Below are positions 22,955 to 32,487 of a stretch of 64,000 nucleotides of DNA, piece by piece. The position numbers and the translations under genes are program-made. The number at the start of each line of letters is the position of its first letter. The first letter of the stretch is position 1. The DNA is from Paenibacillus_I sp035510375 (GTDB taxonomy: Bacteria > Bacillota > Bacilli > Paenibacillales > Paenibacillaceae). The DNA lies in NCBI RefSeq assembly GCF_035510375.1, contig NZ_DATKHG010000012.1; one strand, 5' to 3'. A model generated the notes under the pieces. That model was given only the letters and a program-made list of their open reading frames with translations. It was not told the DNA's origin and did not search any database.

Positions 22955-24985
22955 GTGATAAACGACAGGCTTCCGAAAATATGGTACGGCGGCGACTACA
23001 ATCCCGAGCAGTGGGACGACGCCGAAATATGGAGCGAGGATATCCGCATGTTCAAGCTGGCGGGAATCGACGTGGCGACTCTTAATGTGTTTTCCTGGGC
23101 GCTGAACCAGCCGAACGAGGACACGTATGACTTCGCATGGCTGGATGAAACGATCGACCGGCTGTACCGGAACGGCATCTGCACCTGTCTTGCCACAAGC
23201 ACCGGCGCCCACCCGGCCTGGATGGCGAAGAAGTATCCGGATGTGCTGCGCGTCGATTACCAAGGCCGCAAGCGCAAATTCGGAGGGCGGCACAACTCGT
23301 GCCCGAACAGTCCGACCTACCGCAAATACTCGCAATTGATCGCCGCCAAGCTGGCCGAGCGCTACAAGGACAACCCGGCGGTCGTCATTTGGCATGTGTC
23401 GAACGAATACGGGGGCTATTGCTACTGCGACAATTGCGCCGAGGCGTTCCGCCGGTGGCTGCGGGCGCGGTACGGCACGCTGGAGCGTTTGAACAAGGCA
23501 TGGAACACCCGCTTCTGGGGGCATACGTTCTATGACTGGGACGAAGTCGTCGTGCCGAATGAACTGAGCGAGGAGTGGAACGGCAGCCGCACCAATTTCC
23601 AGGGCATATCGCTCGATTACCGGAGGTTTCAGTCCGACAGTCTGCTGGCGTGCTACAAGCTCGAATACGACGCGCTGAAAAAGCATACGCCGCATCTGCC
23701 TGTGACGACGAATCTGATGGGAACCTACCGGGAGTTGGACTATTTCGAGTGGGCGAAGCATATGGACGTCGTCTCCTGGGACAACTATCCGTCCCTGACG
23801 ACACCGGTCAGCTACACGGCGATGGTTCACGATCTGATGCGCGGGCTGAAAAGCGGGCAGCCGTTCATGCTCATGGAGCAAACGCCGAGCCAGCAAAATT
23901 GGCAGGCCATCAACGCGCTGAAGCGGCCAGGCGTCATGCGTTTGTGGAGCTACCAGGCGGTGGCGCGCGGGGCCGACACGGTCATGTTTTTTCAACTCAG
24001 GCGATCGGTCGGCGCCTGCGAGAAATATCACGGCGCGGTCATCGAGCATGTGGGTCACGAGCGTACCCGCGTGTTCCGCGAATGCGCCGAACTCGGCGGC
24101 GAACTGCGCAAGCTTGGCGACAGCCTGCTGGACGCGCGGGTGGAGGCGAAGGTCGCCATCGTTTTCGACTGGGAAAACCGCTGGGCCCTTGAGCTGTCGA
24201 GCGGACCGACGGTCGAGCTCGATTACGTGAATGAGGTGCACAACTATTACGATGCGCTTTTCAAGCAGAACATCCAGGTCGACATGATCGGCACGGACGA
24301 GGATCTGGGCCGTTACGACATTGTGATCGCACCGGTGCTGTATATGGTGAAGCCGGGATATGCGGCCAAAGTGGAAGCGTTCGTCGCCGCCGGCGGAACA
24401 TTCCTGACGACGTTTTTCAGCGGCATCGTCAACGAGAGCGACATCGTTACGACGGGCGGGTATCCGGGCGAATTGCGTAAGGTGCTCGGCATTTGGGCGG
24501 AAGAGATCGACGCGCTTTTTCCCGATCAGCGGAACCGGATCGTCGTCAAGGGCGGCGTCGGCGGATTTAAAAGCGAATACGAATGCGGCCTGCTCTGCGA
24601 CCTCGTTCATCTGGAGGGCGCGGAAGCGATCGCCGAGTACGGCGACGATTTCTACGCGGGCATGCCGGCAGTGACGGTGAATCGGTTCGGGCGGGGCGAA
24701 GCCTGGTATGTGGCGACAAGCCCCGACGCCGCTTTCCTGTGGAGCCTGACGAGCCATCTGTGCGAGAAAAAAGGAATCGAGCCGCTCGTCCGATCGGCCC
24801 CTGCCGGACTCGAAGCGTCCCGGCGGACGAAGGACGGACGTTCGGTCCTGTTCCTGCTCAATCATAATGCCGAAGAGGTATCGGTCGATGTCGGCGACAG
24901 GCGGCTGTCGGATTTGCTCACCGGACAGACGCGGACGGGAACGATAACCGTTCCGGGCAGAGGCGCGGCGATTTTAGGGGAATAA
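22955..24985 (+). CDS. GH42 beta-galactosidase
   Basis: A 676-aa intracellular beta-galactosidase. The TIM barrel opens with WYGGDYNPEQWDD. VIWHVSNEYGG holds the acid/base Glu (about 147), and FMLMEQTPSQQNW holds the nucleophile Glu (about 308). The zinc cluster CYCDNC sits beside the acid/base. The C-terminal trimerisation domain contains IVIAPVLYMVKPGYAAKVEAFVAAGG. It hydrolyses galactan or galactoside fragments and fits the pectin theme. It starts with GTG after GGGAGG. Length is normal for the family. Confidence 0.94.
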   Translation: MINDRLPKIWYGGDYNPEQWDDAEIWSEDIRMFKLAGIDVATLNVFSWALNQPNEDTYDFAWLDETIDRLYRNGICTCLATSTGAHPAWMAKKYPDVLRVDYQGRKRKFGGRHNSCPNSPTYRKYSQLIAAKLAERYKDNPAVVIWHVSNEYGGYCYCDNCAEAFRRWLRARYGTLERLNKAWNTRFWGHTFYDWDEVVVPNELSEEWNGSRTNFQGISLDYRRFQSDSLLACYKLEYDALKKHTPHLPVTTNLMGTYRELDYFEWAKHMDVVSWDNYPSLTTPVSYTAMVHDLMRGLKSGQPFMLMEQTPSQQNWQAINALKRPGVMRLWSYQAVARGADTVMFFQLRRSVGACEKYHGAVIEHVGHERTRVFRECAELGGELRKLGDSLLDARVEAKVAIVFDWENRWALELSSGPTVELDYVNEVHNYYDALFKQNIQVDMIGTDEDLGRYDIVIAPVLYMVKPGYAAKVEAFVAAGGTFLTTFFSGIVNESDIVTTGGYPGELRKVLGIWAEEIDALFPDQRNRIVVKGGVGGFKSEYECGLLCDLVHLEGAEAIAEYGDDFYAGMPAVTVNRFGRGEAWYVATSPDAAFLWSLTSHLCEKKGIEPLVRSAPAGLEASRRTKDGRSVLFLLNHNAEEVSVDVGDRRLSDLLTGQTRTGTITVPGRGAAILGE

Positions 24986-25135
24986 TAATATACTGAGTTC
25001 ATTAAATCATTGTGCGCCCCTCCGGCCGTCCCGAAACTGACACAGGACACCGGAAGGGGCGTTGTGCTATAATTTTGAAGGTTAAACAATCGGCAAGTAC
25101 ATACATTTATTATGGCGAGTCTGAAGGAGGCACTT

Positions 25136-26014
25136 ATGTTGCGTATCGGCGCGATTGAGGCAGGCGGAACGAAATTTGTATGCGGTATCGGCAATGAGAG
25201 CGGCGTGATCGAGGATCGTGTCAGTTTCCCGACCGAGCAGCCGGAGACCACTCTCCGCAATGTGATCGATTATTTCCAAAACAAACAGGTGGACGCGATC
25301 GGCATCGGGACGTTCGGCCCGATCGATATCGATCCTTCGAGTCCGACCTACGGGCGCGTCACGACGACGCCGAAGCCGGGTTGGGCAGGCTACGATTTTC
25401 TCGGAACCTTGAAACGCGCGTTCGACGTGCCGTTCGGCTGGGATACCGACGTGAACGCCGCGGCTTTCGGCGAAGCGAAGTGGGGAGCGGCCCAGGGCTT
25501 GGACAGCTGCGTTTATTATACGATCGGCACCGGTATCGGGGTCGGCGTGTACGCCGAAGGCAAGCTCGTGCACGGCCTGCTGCACCCGGAGGGCGGCCAC
25601 GTCCTGACAAGACGTCATCCGGAAGATCCGTTTGCGGGAAATTGCCCGTATCACGGCGATTGCCTGGAAGGCATGGCTGCCGGTCCGGCGATCGAGAAGC
25701 GCTGGGGGGTCAAGGGCGGAGAGCTTTCGAAGGATCATCCCGCCTGGGCGATGGAAGCGTTCTATATCGGACAAGCGGTTGCAGGCGTAATCGTGCTGCT
25801 GTCGCCGAAGAAAGTTATCCTGGGCGGGGGCGTCATGCACCAGGAGCAGCTTTTTCCGATGATCCGCGCCGAGGTCCAGCGCAACCTGAACGGCTATGTG
25901 GCGCATGAAACGATTCTCTCCGGCATCGATTCCTATATCGTTCCGCCGGGACTGGGCGACAATGCCGGATTGAGCGGCTCCCTGGCGCTCGGCTTGGCGG
26001 CGCTCGGCCGATAA
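25136..26014 (+). CDS. ROK-family sugar kinase (fructokinase type)
   Basis: A 292-aa ROK kinase. The phosphate loop is IGAIEAGGTKFVCGIG, the central Gly-rich motif is YTIGTGIGVGV, and the ROK zinc signature is GHVLTRRHPEDPFAGNCPYHGDCLEG with the Cys/His ligands. The overall pattern matches the bacillar YdhR/GmuE fructokinase branch. It phosphorylates fructose or a similar hexose. GAAGGAGG at 5 nt defines ATG 25136. It follows GH42 on the same strand after a GC-rich dyad (25014-25060), and a TATAAT at 25068-25073 may give it its own promoter. Confidence 0.87.
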   Translation: MLRIGAIEAGGTKFVCGIGNESGVIEDRVSFPTEQPETTLRNVIDYFQNKQVDAIGIGTFGPIDIDPSSPTYGRVTTTPKPGWAGYDFLGTLKRAFDVPFGWDTDVNAAAFGEAKWGAAQGLDSCVYYTIGTGIGVGVYAEGKLVHGLLHPEGGHVLTRRHPEDPFAGNCPYHGDCLEGMAAGPAIEKRWGVKGGELSKDHPAWAMEAFYIGQAVAGVIVLLSPKKVILGGGVMHQEQLFPMIRAEVQRNLNGYVAHETILSGIDSYIVPPGLGDNAGLSGSLALGLAALGR

Positions 26015-26087
26015 GGCTGCTCGCCGCCGCAGACCGCTCGCAAACAAATCGATCGGCAATCTGTTCATGTAAAGGTTGGGGCTGTCG

Positions 26088-27536
26088 ATGGGCATTCTGC
26101 AAAACTTATATACGGCCGTCACCGTTCTCAACTTTTTCTTTGCGGCGGCGGTCGTTTTTCTGGAACGGCGCAATGTCGGCGTCACCTGGGCATGGGTGAT
26201 GGTGCTGTTGTTTTTGCCGGGTGTGGGCTTCATCCTGTACCTTATTCTCGGCCAAAATTTGAGCCGCCGCAAAATATACCGCATCAGCGCGGAAAACCGG
26301 CTGCGGCTGCAGGCGCTTCAGCGCGCGCAGCAATTCCGCTTTACCGAGAGCCGGATCGTATTCAACGACCCGGCCATGGCCGATTACCGGGATATGATGT
26401 ATATGAACCTGATGGGCGGACATGCCTTTTTTACGCAGGACAATCAGGTGGATATTTTCACGGAAGGCCGGACGAAGTTCGATGCGCTGCTCCGCGATAT
26501 CGAGCGGGCTGAGAATCACATCCATCTGATGTATTTCATCATCCGGAACGATGTGTGCGGGCGCAGGCTGATCGAGTCGCTCGCCCTCAAAGCGCTGGAC
26601 GGCGTTGAAGTGCGGCTGCTCTACGATCATATCGGCTGCTCGTCGCTGCCCGACGGCTTTTTCGAGCCGCTTGCGGCGGCGGGCGGGTACGTCGCGGCCT
26701 TTTTCCCGTCCCGCATCCGTTATTTGAATTTGCGCGTCAACTACCGGAATCACCGGAAGCTTGCGATCATCGACGGGAAATACGGCTACGTCGGCGGGCT
26801 TAACGTCGGAGACGAATATATGGGGCTTGATCCGCGCTTCGGGTTTTGGCGGGACACCCATCTGCGCGTCAGCGGCGGCGCGGTGCTGGAGATGCAGCGC
26901 CAGTTCATGCTCGATTGGAATTTGTCCTGCCCGGCGCGGGCAATCGAGGAGGAGCCCCGCTATTTTCCTCAGCATGCGGGCTTCGGCCAGGTCGGCATGC
27001 AGGTGGTCGCCAGCGGACCGGATCAAGAGCTGGAGCAGATCAAGAACGGCTTCATCAAAATGATTCACGCGGCCAAATCGACCGTGTCGATTCAAACGCC
27101 CTATTTCATCCCCGATGAGAGCCTGCTTAACGCGATGCGTATCGCCGCCTTGTCCGGCGTGGATGTGCGCATCATGATTCCGAGCAGGCCCGACCACAAA
27201 ATGGTGTATTGGGCGACGTATTCCTATCTCAGTGATCTGTTGAAGGCGGGCGTGAAATGTTATCTGTATGAAAAAGGGTTCCTGCACGCGAAGTCGGTTA
27301 TCGTGGACGGTAAAATCGCTTCCGTGGGCACGGCCAATATCGATATCCGCAGCTTCAAGCTCAATTTCGAGGTGAACGCGTTTCTGTTCGATTCCAGGGC
27401 GGCCGAGCGGCTGGCGCGCATTTTCGAGGAAGATATGGCGGAATGCGCCGAGCTTACGCCCGGCCGATATAAGGCAAGGCCGGTTCATATGAAAATACTG
27501 GAGTCGTTTGCGCGATTGCTATCACCGATTTTATGA
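26088..27536 (+). CDS. cls: Cardiolipin synthase
   Basis: A 482-aa phospholipase-D-type cardiolipin synthase. Two N-terminal membrane segments (about 7-25 and 36-56) anchor it. HKD motif 1 is HRKLAIIDGKYGYVGGLN (about 221), and motif 2 is HAKSVIVDGKIASVGTANID (about 398). Length is typical (about 480). It condenses phosphatidylglycerol to cardiolipin at the inner face of the membrane. The ATG at 26088 is chosen over an in-frame TTG at 26076. Confidence 0.95.
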   Translation: MGILQNLYTAVTVLNFFFAAAVVFLERRNVGVTWAWVMVLLFLPGVGFILYLILGQNLSRRKIYRISAENRLRLQALQRAQQFRFTESRIVFNDPAMADYRDMMYMNLMGGHAFFTQDNQVDIFTEGRTKFDALLRDIERAENHIHLMYFIIRNDVCGRRLIESLALKALDGVEVRLLYDHIGCSSLPDGFFEPLAAAGGYVAAFFPSRIRYLNLRVNYRNHRKLAIIDGKYGYVGGLNVGDEYMGLDPRFGFWRDTHLRVSGGAVLEMQRQFMLDWNLSCPARAIEEEPRYFPQHAGFGQVGMQVVASGPDQELEQIKNGFIKMIHAAKSTVSIQTPYFIPDESLLNAMRIAALSGVDVRIMIPSRPDHKMVYWATYSYLSDLLKAGVKCYLYEKGFLHAKSVIVDGKIASVGTANIDIRSFKLNFEVNAFLFDSRAAERLARIFEEDMAECAELTPGRYKARPVHMKILESFARLLSPIL

Positions 27537-27579
27537 CGGATAATCGAGATAGAAACGAGCAGCGGACGGGGGTGAGCGT

Positions 27580-29871
27580 ATGGAACCGGAATCGGCCATA
27601 ACGGAGCCGCAACGCAGACGCAGGTTTGCCGGCTATGTGACCGACCGCCTGTCCGTTACGTTGCGCAACGATACCGCATTGTGGCAGTCCGGTTCATGGG
27701 GCACCGGCGCGGCGCTTGCCGGCGGACTTGCCTTAACCGCGCTCGGTATGCCGACCGGCCTTGGGTTTGCATTCGACGCGGCCGTGGCGATTATACTGGG
27801 CGCGATCGGACTGGTGATCGGCGGGGTATTGATTGCGGCCCTGTTATCGCTCGCGTGTGTTCCGGCGCCGCGCCTGTTTGCCGGCTGCTGGTTAACCGCC
27901 GGGGCGGTAACGTTCGCCATCCTTTATTACGCGGACATAGGCGTTTGGCTGTCCGTCGTTCTTGCGGTTTTATACGTTAGCGCCGGCGCGTTGGCCGGCA
28001 TGATGATAGGTCTGCTGCTGAGGCTGAGGCTAAGGCTGCGGCCGCTTGCCAAGACGGCTGTGTTGGCGGGGGCGGCTGCTCTATGCGTCGCCGTTTTGTA
28101 CTGGCCATTCGGGGGAAGCGCCCCCGACGCGGACACCGCGGCTCTCGGCGGCGCGGACGGAGCGGATACGCCGCCTGCCGGCGTATCTCTGCTGAGCGCC
28201 GCCGATCCCGGGCTGCCGGGCGGGTTTGAATATACGGCGTTTACTTACGGCAGCGGGACCGACAAACGCCGCAAGGAATTCGCACAGGATGCCGAATTGA
28301 TTACGCCTTCAGTGGACGCTTCGGCATATATAACGAAATGGCCCGAGCTTCGCACCCTTTACTGGGGATTTGACCAGGACGCATTGCCCCTGAACGGGCG
28401 CGTCTGGATGCCGCAAGGCGGCGGGACATATCCGCTCGTGTTGATCGCGCACGGCAATCATTTGATGGAGGACTGGTCGGACGACGGGTACGAGTACCTG
28501 GGCGAGCTGCTCGCCAGCCGCGGTTTCATTGCGGTATCCGTCGATGAGAACTTCTTGAATTACTCCGTTTGGTCAGGCATACCGAATAACGATATGAAAA
28601 TGCGTGCCTGGGTGCTGCTGAAGCATCTGCAGCAAATTAGGGCGTTCAATCTGCAGTCCGGAAACCCGTTCTCCGGCAGGGTCGATCTCGGCAAGGTCGC
28701 GCTGATCGGACATTCCCGGGGCGGTCAAGCGGTCGCCATGGCCGCCGACAGCTCGCGCTGGTTTGCCGGCGATCGAACGCTTGCCGGATTGGAACAGATC
28801 AAGATCGAAGCGGTCGTCGCGATCGCGCCGACCGACCGCAGCGTCGACAAGAAGTCCGCGTTCCTGCGCGACGTCTATTACTTGACGCTGCAGGGCGCGC
28901 GCGACGCGGACGTCAGCAACTTCTACGGCGATCAGCAATACATCCGTACGTCCTATTCCGCCGGATCCGAACGTTTCAAAGCTTCCGTCTATATACCGGA
29001 CGCCAATCACAGCAGGTTTAACACTACCTGGGGATCATACGACCTGAGCATGCCCGGCGGCCTTTTTCTGAACGTCCGCGGGCTTATGGACCGTGAATCG
29101 CAGCTGGACACGGCAAAAACGTACATTTCCGCTTTTCTGGAGCTTGCGCTGAACGGGAGGAACGGGTATGCCGGTCTGTTCGAGGACGAGCGGACCGGAT
29201 CGCATTGGCTCGGCGAACAAGGGCTGATTACGCGTTATGAGAGCGGACGGATGAAGGTTGTCAGCCGGTTCGAGCAGCCGGGCATCCGTGCGTTGAACGC
29301 CGGCGTGACCGCCCGGGCTTTCGGGATGAAGCGCTGGGCGCACGAGAATGCCTTGAACCGGGACCGCAAGCGGAAAGGGACGGACGGGTTGACCCTGCAT
29401 TGGGACGGCTCGGGCGCGGCGGCCTACCGTATTTCGTTCGACCGGCGCTATTGGGATAATGCGGGCGGAGACGAAATGTCCGCGTTGTCGTTCTCCCTTG
29501 CCGATTTGGAAAGGGATCTGCAAGCGGACCGTGCTGCCGATGCGCCTCCGATTGCCCCGCCTTCCATCGATATTGAGCTCGAAGGCGCAAACGGTGTTTC
29601 GGTGAGACTGCCGCTGTCCCGGTTCGAAGCGTTGCGGCCCTTGCCGCGCGTTGCGTTTACGGTACATCCGCTGCTCGAGCGCCGATTCAACAACGGCAAA
29701 TTCAAGAGCGCGGTTGAGCCCGTATTCCAGACATTCATTGTCCCGTTCGATGCGTTCGTCCGTGTCAAAGAGGGCTTGCTGCAGGGGGGCCTCCGCAGCA
29801 TCGTCTTCCGCATGGAGGGAGGCCCGGGCAAAATCATGCTCGACGATATCGGCTTCTATCCGGCTTCCTAG
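27580..29871 (+). CDS. Membrane-anchored alpha/beta hydrolase
   Basis: A 763-aa protein. Residues about 35-185 form four or five membrane spans. An alpha/beta hydrolase domain follows (about 210-520): oxyanion region PLVLIAHGNHLMEDWSDDGY, nucleophile GHSRGG (Ser about 382), acid and His later (PDANHSRF about 480). The last 200 residues hold a galactose-binding-like sandwich ending GKIMLDDIGFYPAS. The hydrolase core resembles the chlorophyllase/PET-hydrolase-like group. The active site probably faces outside, where it could cleave lipids or polymers. GGGGGTGAG precedes the ATG. This domain combination is not one I can name. Confidence 0.65.
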   Translation: MEPESAITEPQRRRRFAGYVTDRLSVTLRNDTALWQSGSWGTGAALAGGLALTALGMPTGLGFAFDAAVAIILGAIGLVIGGVLIAALLSLACVPAPRLFAGCWLTAGAVTFAILYYADIGVWLSVVLAVLYVSAGALAGMMIGLLLRLRLRLRPLAKTAVLAGAAALCVAVLYWPFGGSAPDADTAALGGADGADTPPAGVSLLSAADPGLPGGFEYTAFTYGSGTDKRRKEFAQDAELITPSVDASAYITKWPELRTLYWGFDQDALPLNGRVWMPQGGGTYPLVLIAHGNHLMEDWSDDGYEYLGELLASRGFIAVSVDENFLNYSVWSGIPNNDMKMRAWVLLKHLQQIRAFNLQSGNPFSGRVDLGKVALIGHSRGGQAVAMAADSSRWFAGDRTLAGLEQIKIEAVVAIAPTDRSVDKKSAFLRDVYYLTLQGARDADVSNFYGDQQYIRTSYSAGSERFKASVYIPDANHSRFNTTWGSYDLSMPGGLFLNVRGLMDRESQLDTAKTYISAFLELALNGRNGYAGLFEDERTGSHWLGEQGLITRYESGRMKVVSRFEQPGIRALNAGVTARAFGMKRWAHENALNRDRKRKGTDGLTLHWDGSGAAAYRISFDRRYWDNAGGDEMSALSFSLADLERDLQADRAADAPPIAPPSIDIELEGANGVSVRLPLSRFEALRPLPRVAFTVHPLLERRFNNGKFKSAVEPVFQTFIVPFDAFVRVKEGLLQGGLRSIVFRMEGGPGKIMLDDIGFYPAS

Positions 29872-29963
29872 ATCATACGCCGTTCCGCCGTCTGTATGGC
29901 GCTTCGATTCGTTTCAACCGCCGGCAATTCGTCCATACTGGTACATAAAAAGGAGTGGGGACG

Positions 29964-30194
29964 ATGCCGATATTGCCGGTGCATGAACGGTTGGCGGAGC
30001 TATGGGTGCTGCGGAACAGCCGCGGCTTGACGGAGTCCGAGAAAACGGACATGGAGCACTGCCTGGCGGTGAACGCATCCTTCTGCCGGGAGCTCGCCCA
30101 TCTAAAAAATATGTCGCTTCTCGCCTCCATGACGGAGGATACCGATTGGCAGCATGACATATGCAGCCGTATCGAAAGACTTTCGCGCGTGTGA
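29964..30194 (+). CDS. 76-aa helical protein, unknown function
   Basis: Begins MPILPVHERLAELWVLRNSR and continues GLTESEKTDMEHCLAVNASF, all predicted helix, ending ICSRIERLSRV. AAGGAG with 8 nt precedes ATG 29964. Similar short proteins (a helical LTxxEkxDMxHCLxvN core) occur in Paenibacillus, but I cannot name a function. It lies just upstream of the spore coat genes. Confidence 0.55.
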   Translation: MPILPVHERLAELWVLRNSRGLTESEKTDMEHCLAVNASFCRELAHLKNMSLLASMTEDTDWQHDICSRIERLSRV

Positions 30195-30297
30195 GCGAAC
30201 TGGAAAAATATTGCGTATAGCCCTTTGACTGCCGGATATACTAATGGGCGGGCGCGGGTCGACCGAATCCGACGAGATCACAAGGAGGTTGTACATA

Positions 30298-31080
30298 ATG
30301 GCGGCAAATTTAGGCGCGCATGAGGTCATGGAGATACAAGAGGTACTTACGTTTGCGATTGACGGCATCAACCAGTTCCAGCTGTATCGCCCGCATGCGA
30401 AGGACCAGCAGCTGCGGCAGATGCTCGACCATCAGCTGCAGTTCATGACGAACGAATACAACGGTATGGTTCAACTGCTCCAACAGCAGGGAATGGGACA
30501 GCTGATAGCGTACCGCGCCGTTAAGAACGTTCAACCGATCTATGGGCTGGACAACCCGGCGAATTTAAGTCCCAATATGTCCCTCGATCAGCTGGACGAC
30601 CGCGACGTGGCGAGCGCGATGCTCAATTGCCATAAAGCGTCGGCCGCGATGAAAATGAGAGGTGTGCTCGAATGCGCCGATCCGCAAATTCGCCGCGCCA
30701 TCCAGCAAAGCGCGGTCAATTGCGCGGAGCAGGCCTATGAGGTGTGGCAATACATGAACCATAAAGGTTTTTATCAAGTGCCGACGATGAAGGAAATGAC
30801 GACGAACACCATGATGCACCGTTACGAAACGGCAGGCGTCGGGCAGCAGCCAGGCGCAGGCTCGATGCATCAGCAAAGCGGCGCGGCGGCAATGGGCATG
30901 CAGCAGCATACGGCCTCGAACGCGGGAGGGGGCATGCAGCAGCATGCCGCGGGTACAAGCCAGCAGCAGAACGGTACCGGTACGGGCTTGCAGCAAAATG
31001 TATCCGACGGCGGCTCCCAGAACGATTCGCCGAATGAGCTCAATCAAACCGCGGGTTATACGAGCCCGCTGACTCAATAA
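30298..31080 (+). CDS. CotF-like spore coat protein with Gln-rich tail
   Basis: A 260-aa protein. Residues 1-175 are a CotF-type four-helix, ferritin-like coat domain (GAHEVMEIQEVLTFAIDGIN, YNGMVQLLQQQGM, VNCAEQAYEVWQYMNHKGFYQ). The last 85 residues are low-complexity Gln/Gly/Ala/His/Met with several near repeats of MQQH (MGMQQH, GGMQQH). Such tails are common in coat proteins that self-assemble. AAGGAGG at 9 nt gives ATG 30298. Expression in the mother cell is expected, but the promoter (perhaps GATATACTA near 30233) is not clear. Confidence 0.8.
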   Translation: MAANLGAHEVMEIQEVLTFAIDGINQFQLYRPHAKDQQLRQMLDHQLQFMTNEYNGMVQLLQQQGMGQLIAYRAVKNVQPIYGLDNPANLSPNMSLDQLDDRDVASAMLNCHKASAAMKMRGVLECADPQIRRAIQQSAVNCAEQAYEVWQYMNHKGFYQVPTMKEMTTNTMMHRYETAGVGQQPGAGSMHQQSGAAAMGMQQHTASNAGGGMQQHAAGTSQQQNGTGTGLQQNVSDGGSQNDSPNELNQTAGYTSPLTQ

Positions 31081-31092
31081 CGGGCTGCCGCC

Positions 31093-31467
31093 ATGGCCGA
31101 AAAAAACATATTGGCTTATTTTAAAAGTCCGCAGGAAGCGGAGAGGGCGTTGGAGCAGCTTAAATCGCTTCAGATCGTGGACAGCGCCATCGACCGGATC
31201 GACGGTTTTCCCGGCGACGGAAGCGACCGGATCGAGAATCCGGTGACAGGCGATTTTCCGGGACTCGGCTATCTTACACTCGGCGGCGACTTTTCTGACC
31301 GGAACGCCGGGATTCTGGCGGCAGCCAGTGTGAGCGCAAGCGGCTTGAGCTCCGGCGGCCAAGAAAACCGGGTTAGCGGCAGGGATATTCTGCTTACGGT
31401 TGTCGTACAGGAATCGGATTATGAACAAGCGCTTAGGATCGTAGAAAAAGCGGGCGCAATGGTGTAA
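31093..31467 (+). CDS. 124-aa protein downstream of CotF-like gene
   Basis: Starts MAEKNILAYFKSPQEAERAL, an N-terminal ferredoxin-like alpha/beta opening similar to other small proteins that scan EAERALEQLK, and ends LLTVVVQESDYEQALRIVEKAG, a matching closing beta-alpha unit. A Gly/Asp-rich linker lies between. It follows the coat gene by 12 bp and is closed by a terminator, so it is probably co-expressed in sporulation. The ribosome site is weak. Function unknown. Confidence 0.6.
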   Translation: MAEKNILAYFKSPQEAERALEQLKSLQIVDSAIDRIDGFPGDGSDRIENPVTGDFPGLGYLTLGGDFSDRNAGILAAASVSASGLSSGGQENRVSGRDILLTVVVQESDYEQALRIVEKAGAMV

Positions 31468-31494
31468 CGCCGAGTGCGGCGGAAAACGGAAGGG

Positions 31495-31518
31495 AGCGGG
31501 CGAAACGGCCCGCTTTTT
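31495..31518 (+). terminator. Terminator of the coat gene cluster
   Basis: AGCGGGC (31495-31501) pairs with GCCCGCT (31508-31514) and is followed by TTTTT. Confidence 0.85.
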
Positions 31519-31555
31519 CTTTATGCCGGCATTTGCGGTTTGTTCCTGAGGGAAG

Positions 31556-31572
31556 GGGATAATGCGCAGAGG
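31556..31572 (+). repeat. Dispersed motif copy
   Basis: GGGATAATGCGCAGAGG, differing at one base from 529-545. In both places it follows TTCCTG at the same distance with a TTCC...GGAA dyad, and AGC follows. The rest of the 31519-31670 interval shows nothing. Confidence 0.4.
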
Positions 31573-31670
31573 GAGCGAGAGACCCTCATGCTTGACTGGC
31601 GGTGGTCAAGGTAATCTGAACGATCGAATCAAAAAACGACCATACGGCCGGTTTCGTATCCCTTTATGAC

Positions 31671-32276
31671 TTATAAGCTATCTACATAAAAAGCACGGAA
31701 CCGTTCTTTGATCTGTTCTTTGGACATGCCTTGTCCGAGGCGCAGCTCGAAATACAGGTCCGGACACAGCGCGGCCATAATCGCATGAGCGGCGAATTCG
31801 GCTTCGCCCGTGCCGTCGGGGCTGTTGCGCCATTGCTTGATTTCAATGATCAAGCGGACAAACAACTCATGCATAAACCTATAAGGCGGACTATGATATA
31901 CCGTGCCCGGGCCCGGCCGTTGTTCTCCGCCAAGCGTTCTCAGTACCGCGAGCAGATCCGCTTTGTCGTCGATGTAATCGATGCACAGTCCCAGCACGGC
32001 GCTTAAGCGGGTTTGCGGGGATTCGGCTGCGGACTGCTCCAGATAAAGGCTGATGCACTCCCTGAATTTCGCATAACTGTCAGAAAGCAGGTCAAGGCAA
32101 AGATCGCTTTTATTGCAGTATCTACGGTAAAGGGTGCCTTGGCCGACACCGGCTTGCTTGGCGATCCGGTGCATGCTGACCTGCTCCACCCCGTGTTCGC
32201 GGAACAGTTGAAGCGCGGATTGAAGTATTTTTTGGCGGTGTTCGGCGGCATCCTTCCGTTCCTCACGAAGCTGCAT
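31671..32276 (-). CDS. TetR-family repressor of the adjacent MFS pump
   Basis: A 201-aa repressor. The N-terminal HTH is HRQKILQSALQLFREHGVEQ with VSMHRIAKQAGVGQGTLYRR, and the C-terminal helices form a ligand pocket. It is divergent from the drug-efflux gene, and two perfect palindromes lie between them. GAGGGGGAAGT precedes ATG 32276. It likely represses both itself and the pump until a drug binds. Confidence 0.9.
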   Translation of the reverse strand: MQLREERKDAAEHRQKILQSALQLFREHGVEQVSMHRIAKQAGVGQGTLYRRYCNKSDLCLDLLSDSYAKFRECISLYLEQSAAESPQTRLSAVLGLCIDYIDDKADLLAVLRTLGGEQRPGPGTVYHSPPYRFMHELFVRLIIEIKQWRNSPDGTGEAEFAAHAIMAALCPDLYFELRLGQGMSKEQIKERFRAFYVDSL

Positions 32277-32311
32277 ACTTCCCCCTCTTCCTGCTTTTTC
32301 TAAGTGTTCGC

Positions 32312-32340
32312 TTGACAACCGGACAATTGTCCGGTAATAT
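32312..32340 (+). promoter_or_regulatory. MFS pump promoter
   Basis: TTGACA (32312-32317), 17 bp, TAATAT (32335-32340). The spacer is filled by the first operator, so repressor binding must exclude RNA polymerase. Confidence 0.85.
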
Positions 32341-32366
32341 CCAAAAAAACGGACAATTGTCCGTTT
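32318..32366. promoter_or_regulatory. Two perfect TetR-type operators
   Basis: ACCGGACAATTGTCCGGT (32318-32335) and AAACGGACAATTGTCCGTTT (32347-32366) share the 14-bp core CGGACAATTGTCCG. Their centres are 30 bp apart, about three helical turns, placing two repressor dimers on the same face. Confidence 0.9.
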
Positions 32367-32487
32367 AAGTTGACGCAACTCCTAAACCCGCACCATAAGT
32401 CCTATTGTACCCCGCGCACCGCAGTAAGGTCAAACGGCGGCAAACGGCGTCGGGATGCGGATGAGAGAGATGGAGGAGAGAAAAAGA

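Noticed and set aside
22880..24865. A 661-codon minus-strand open frame opposite GH42
   Set aside because: It is the antisense of a certain GH42 gene; no domain, no start signal.
26106..27488. A 460-codon minus-strand open frame opposite cardiolipin synthase
   Set aside because: Antisense artefact of high GC; the plus strand has both HKD motifs.
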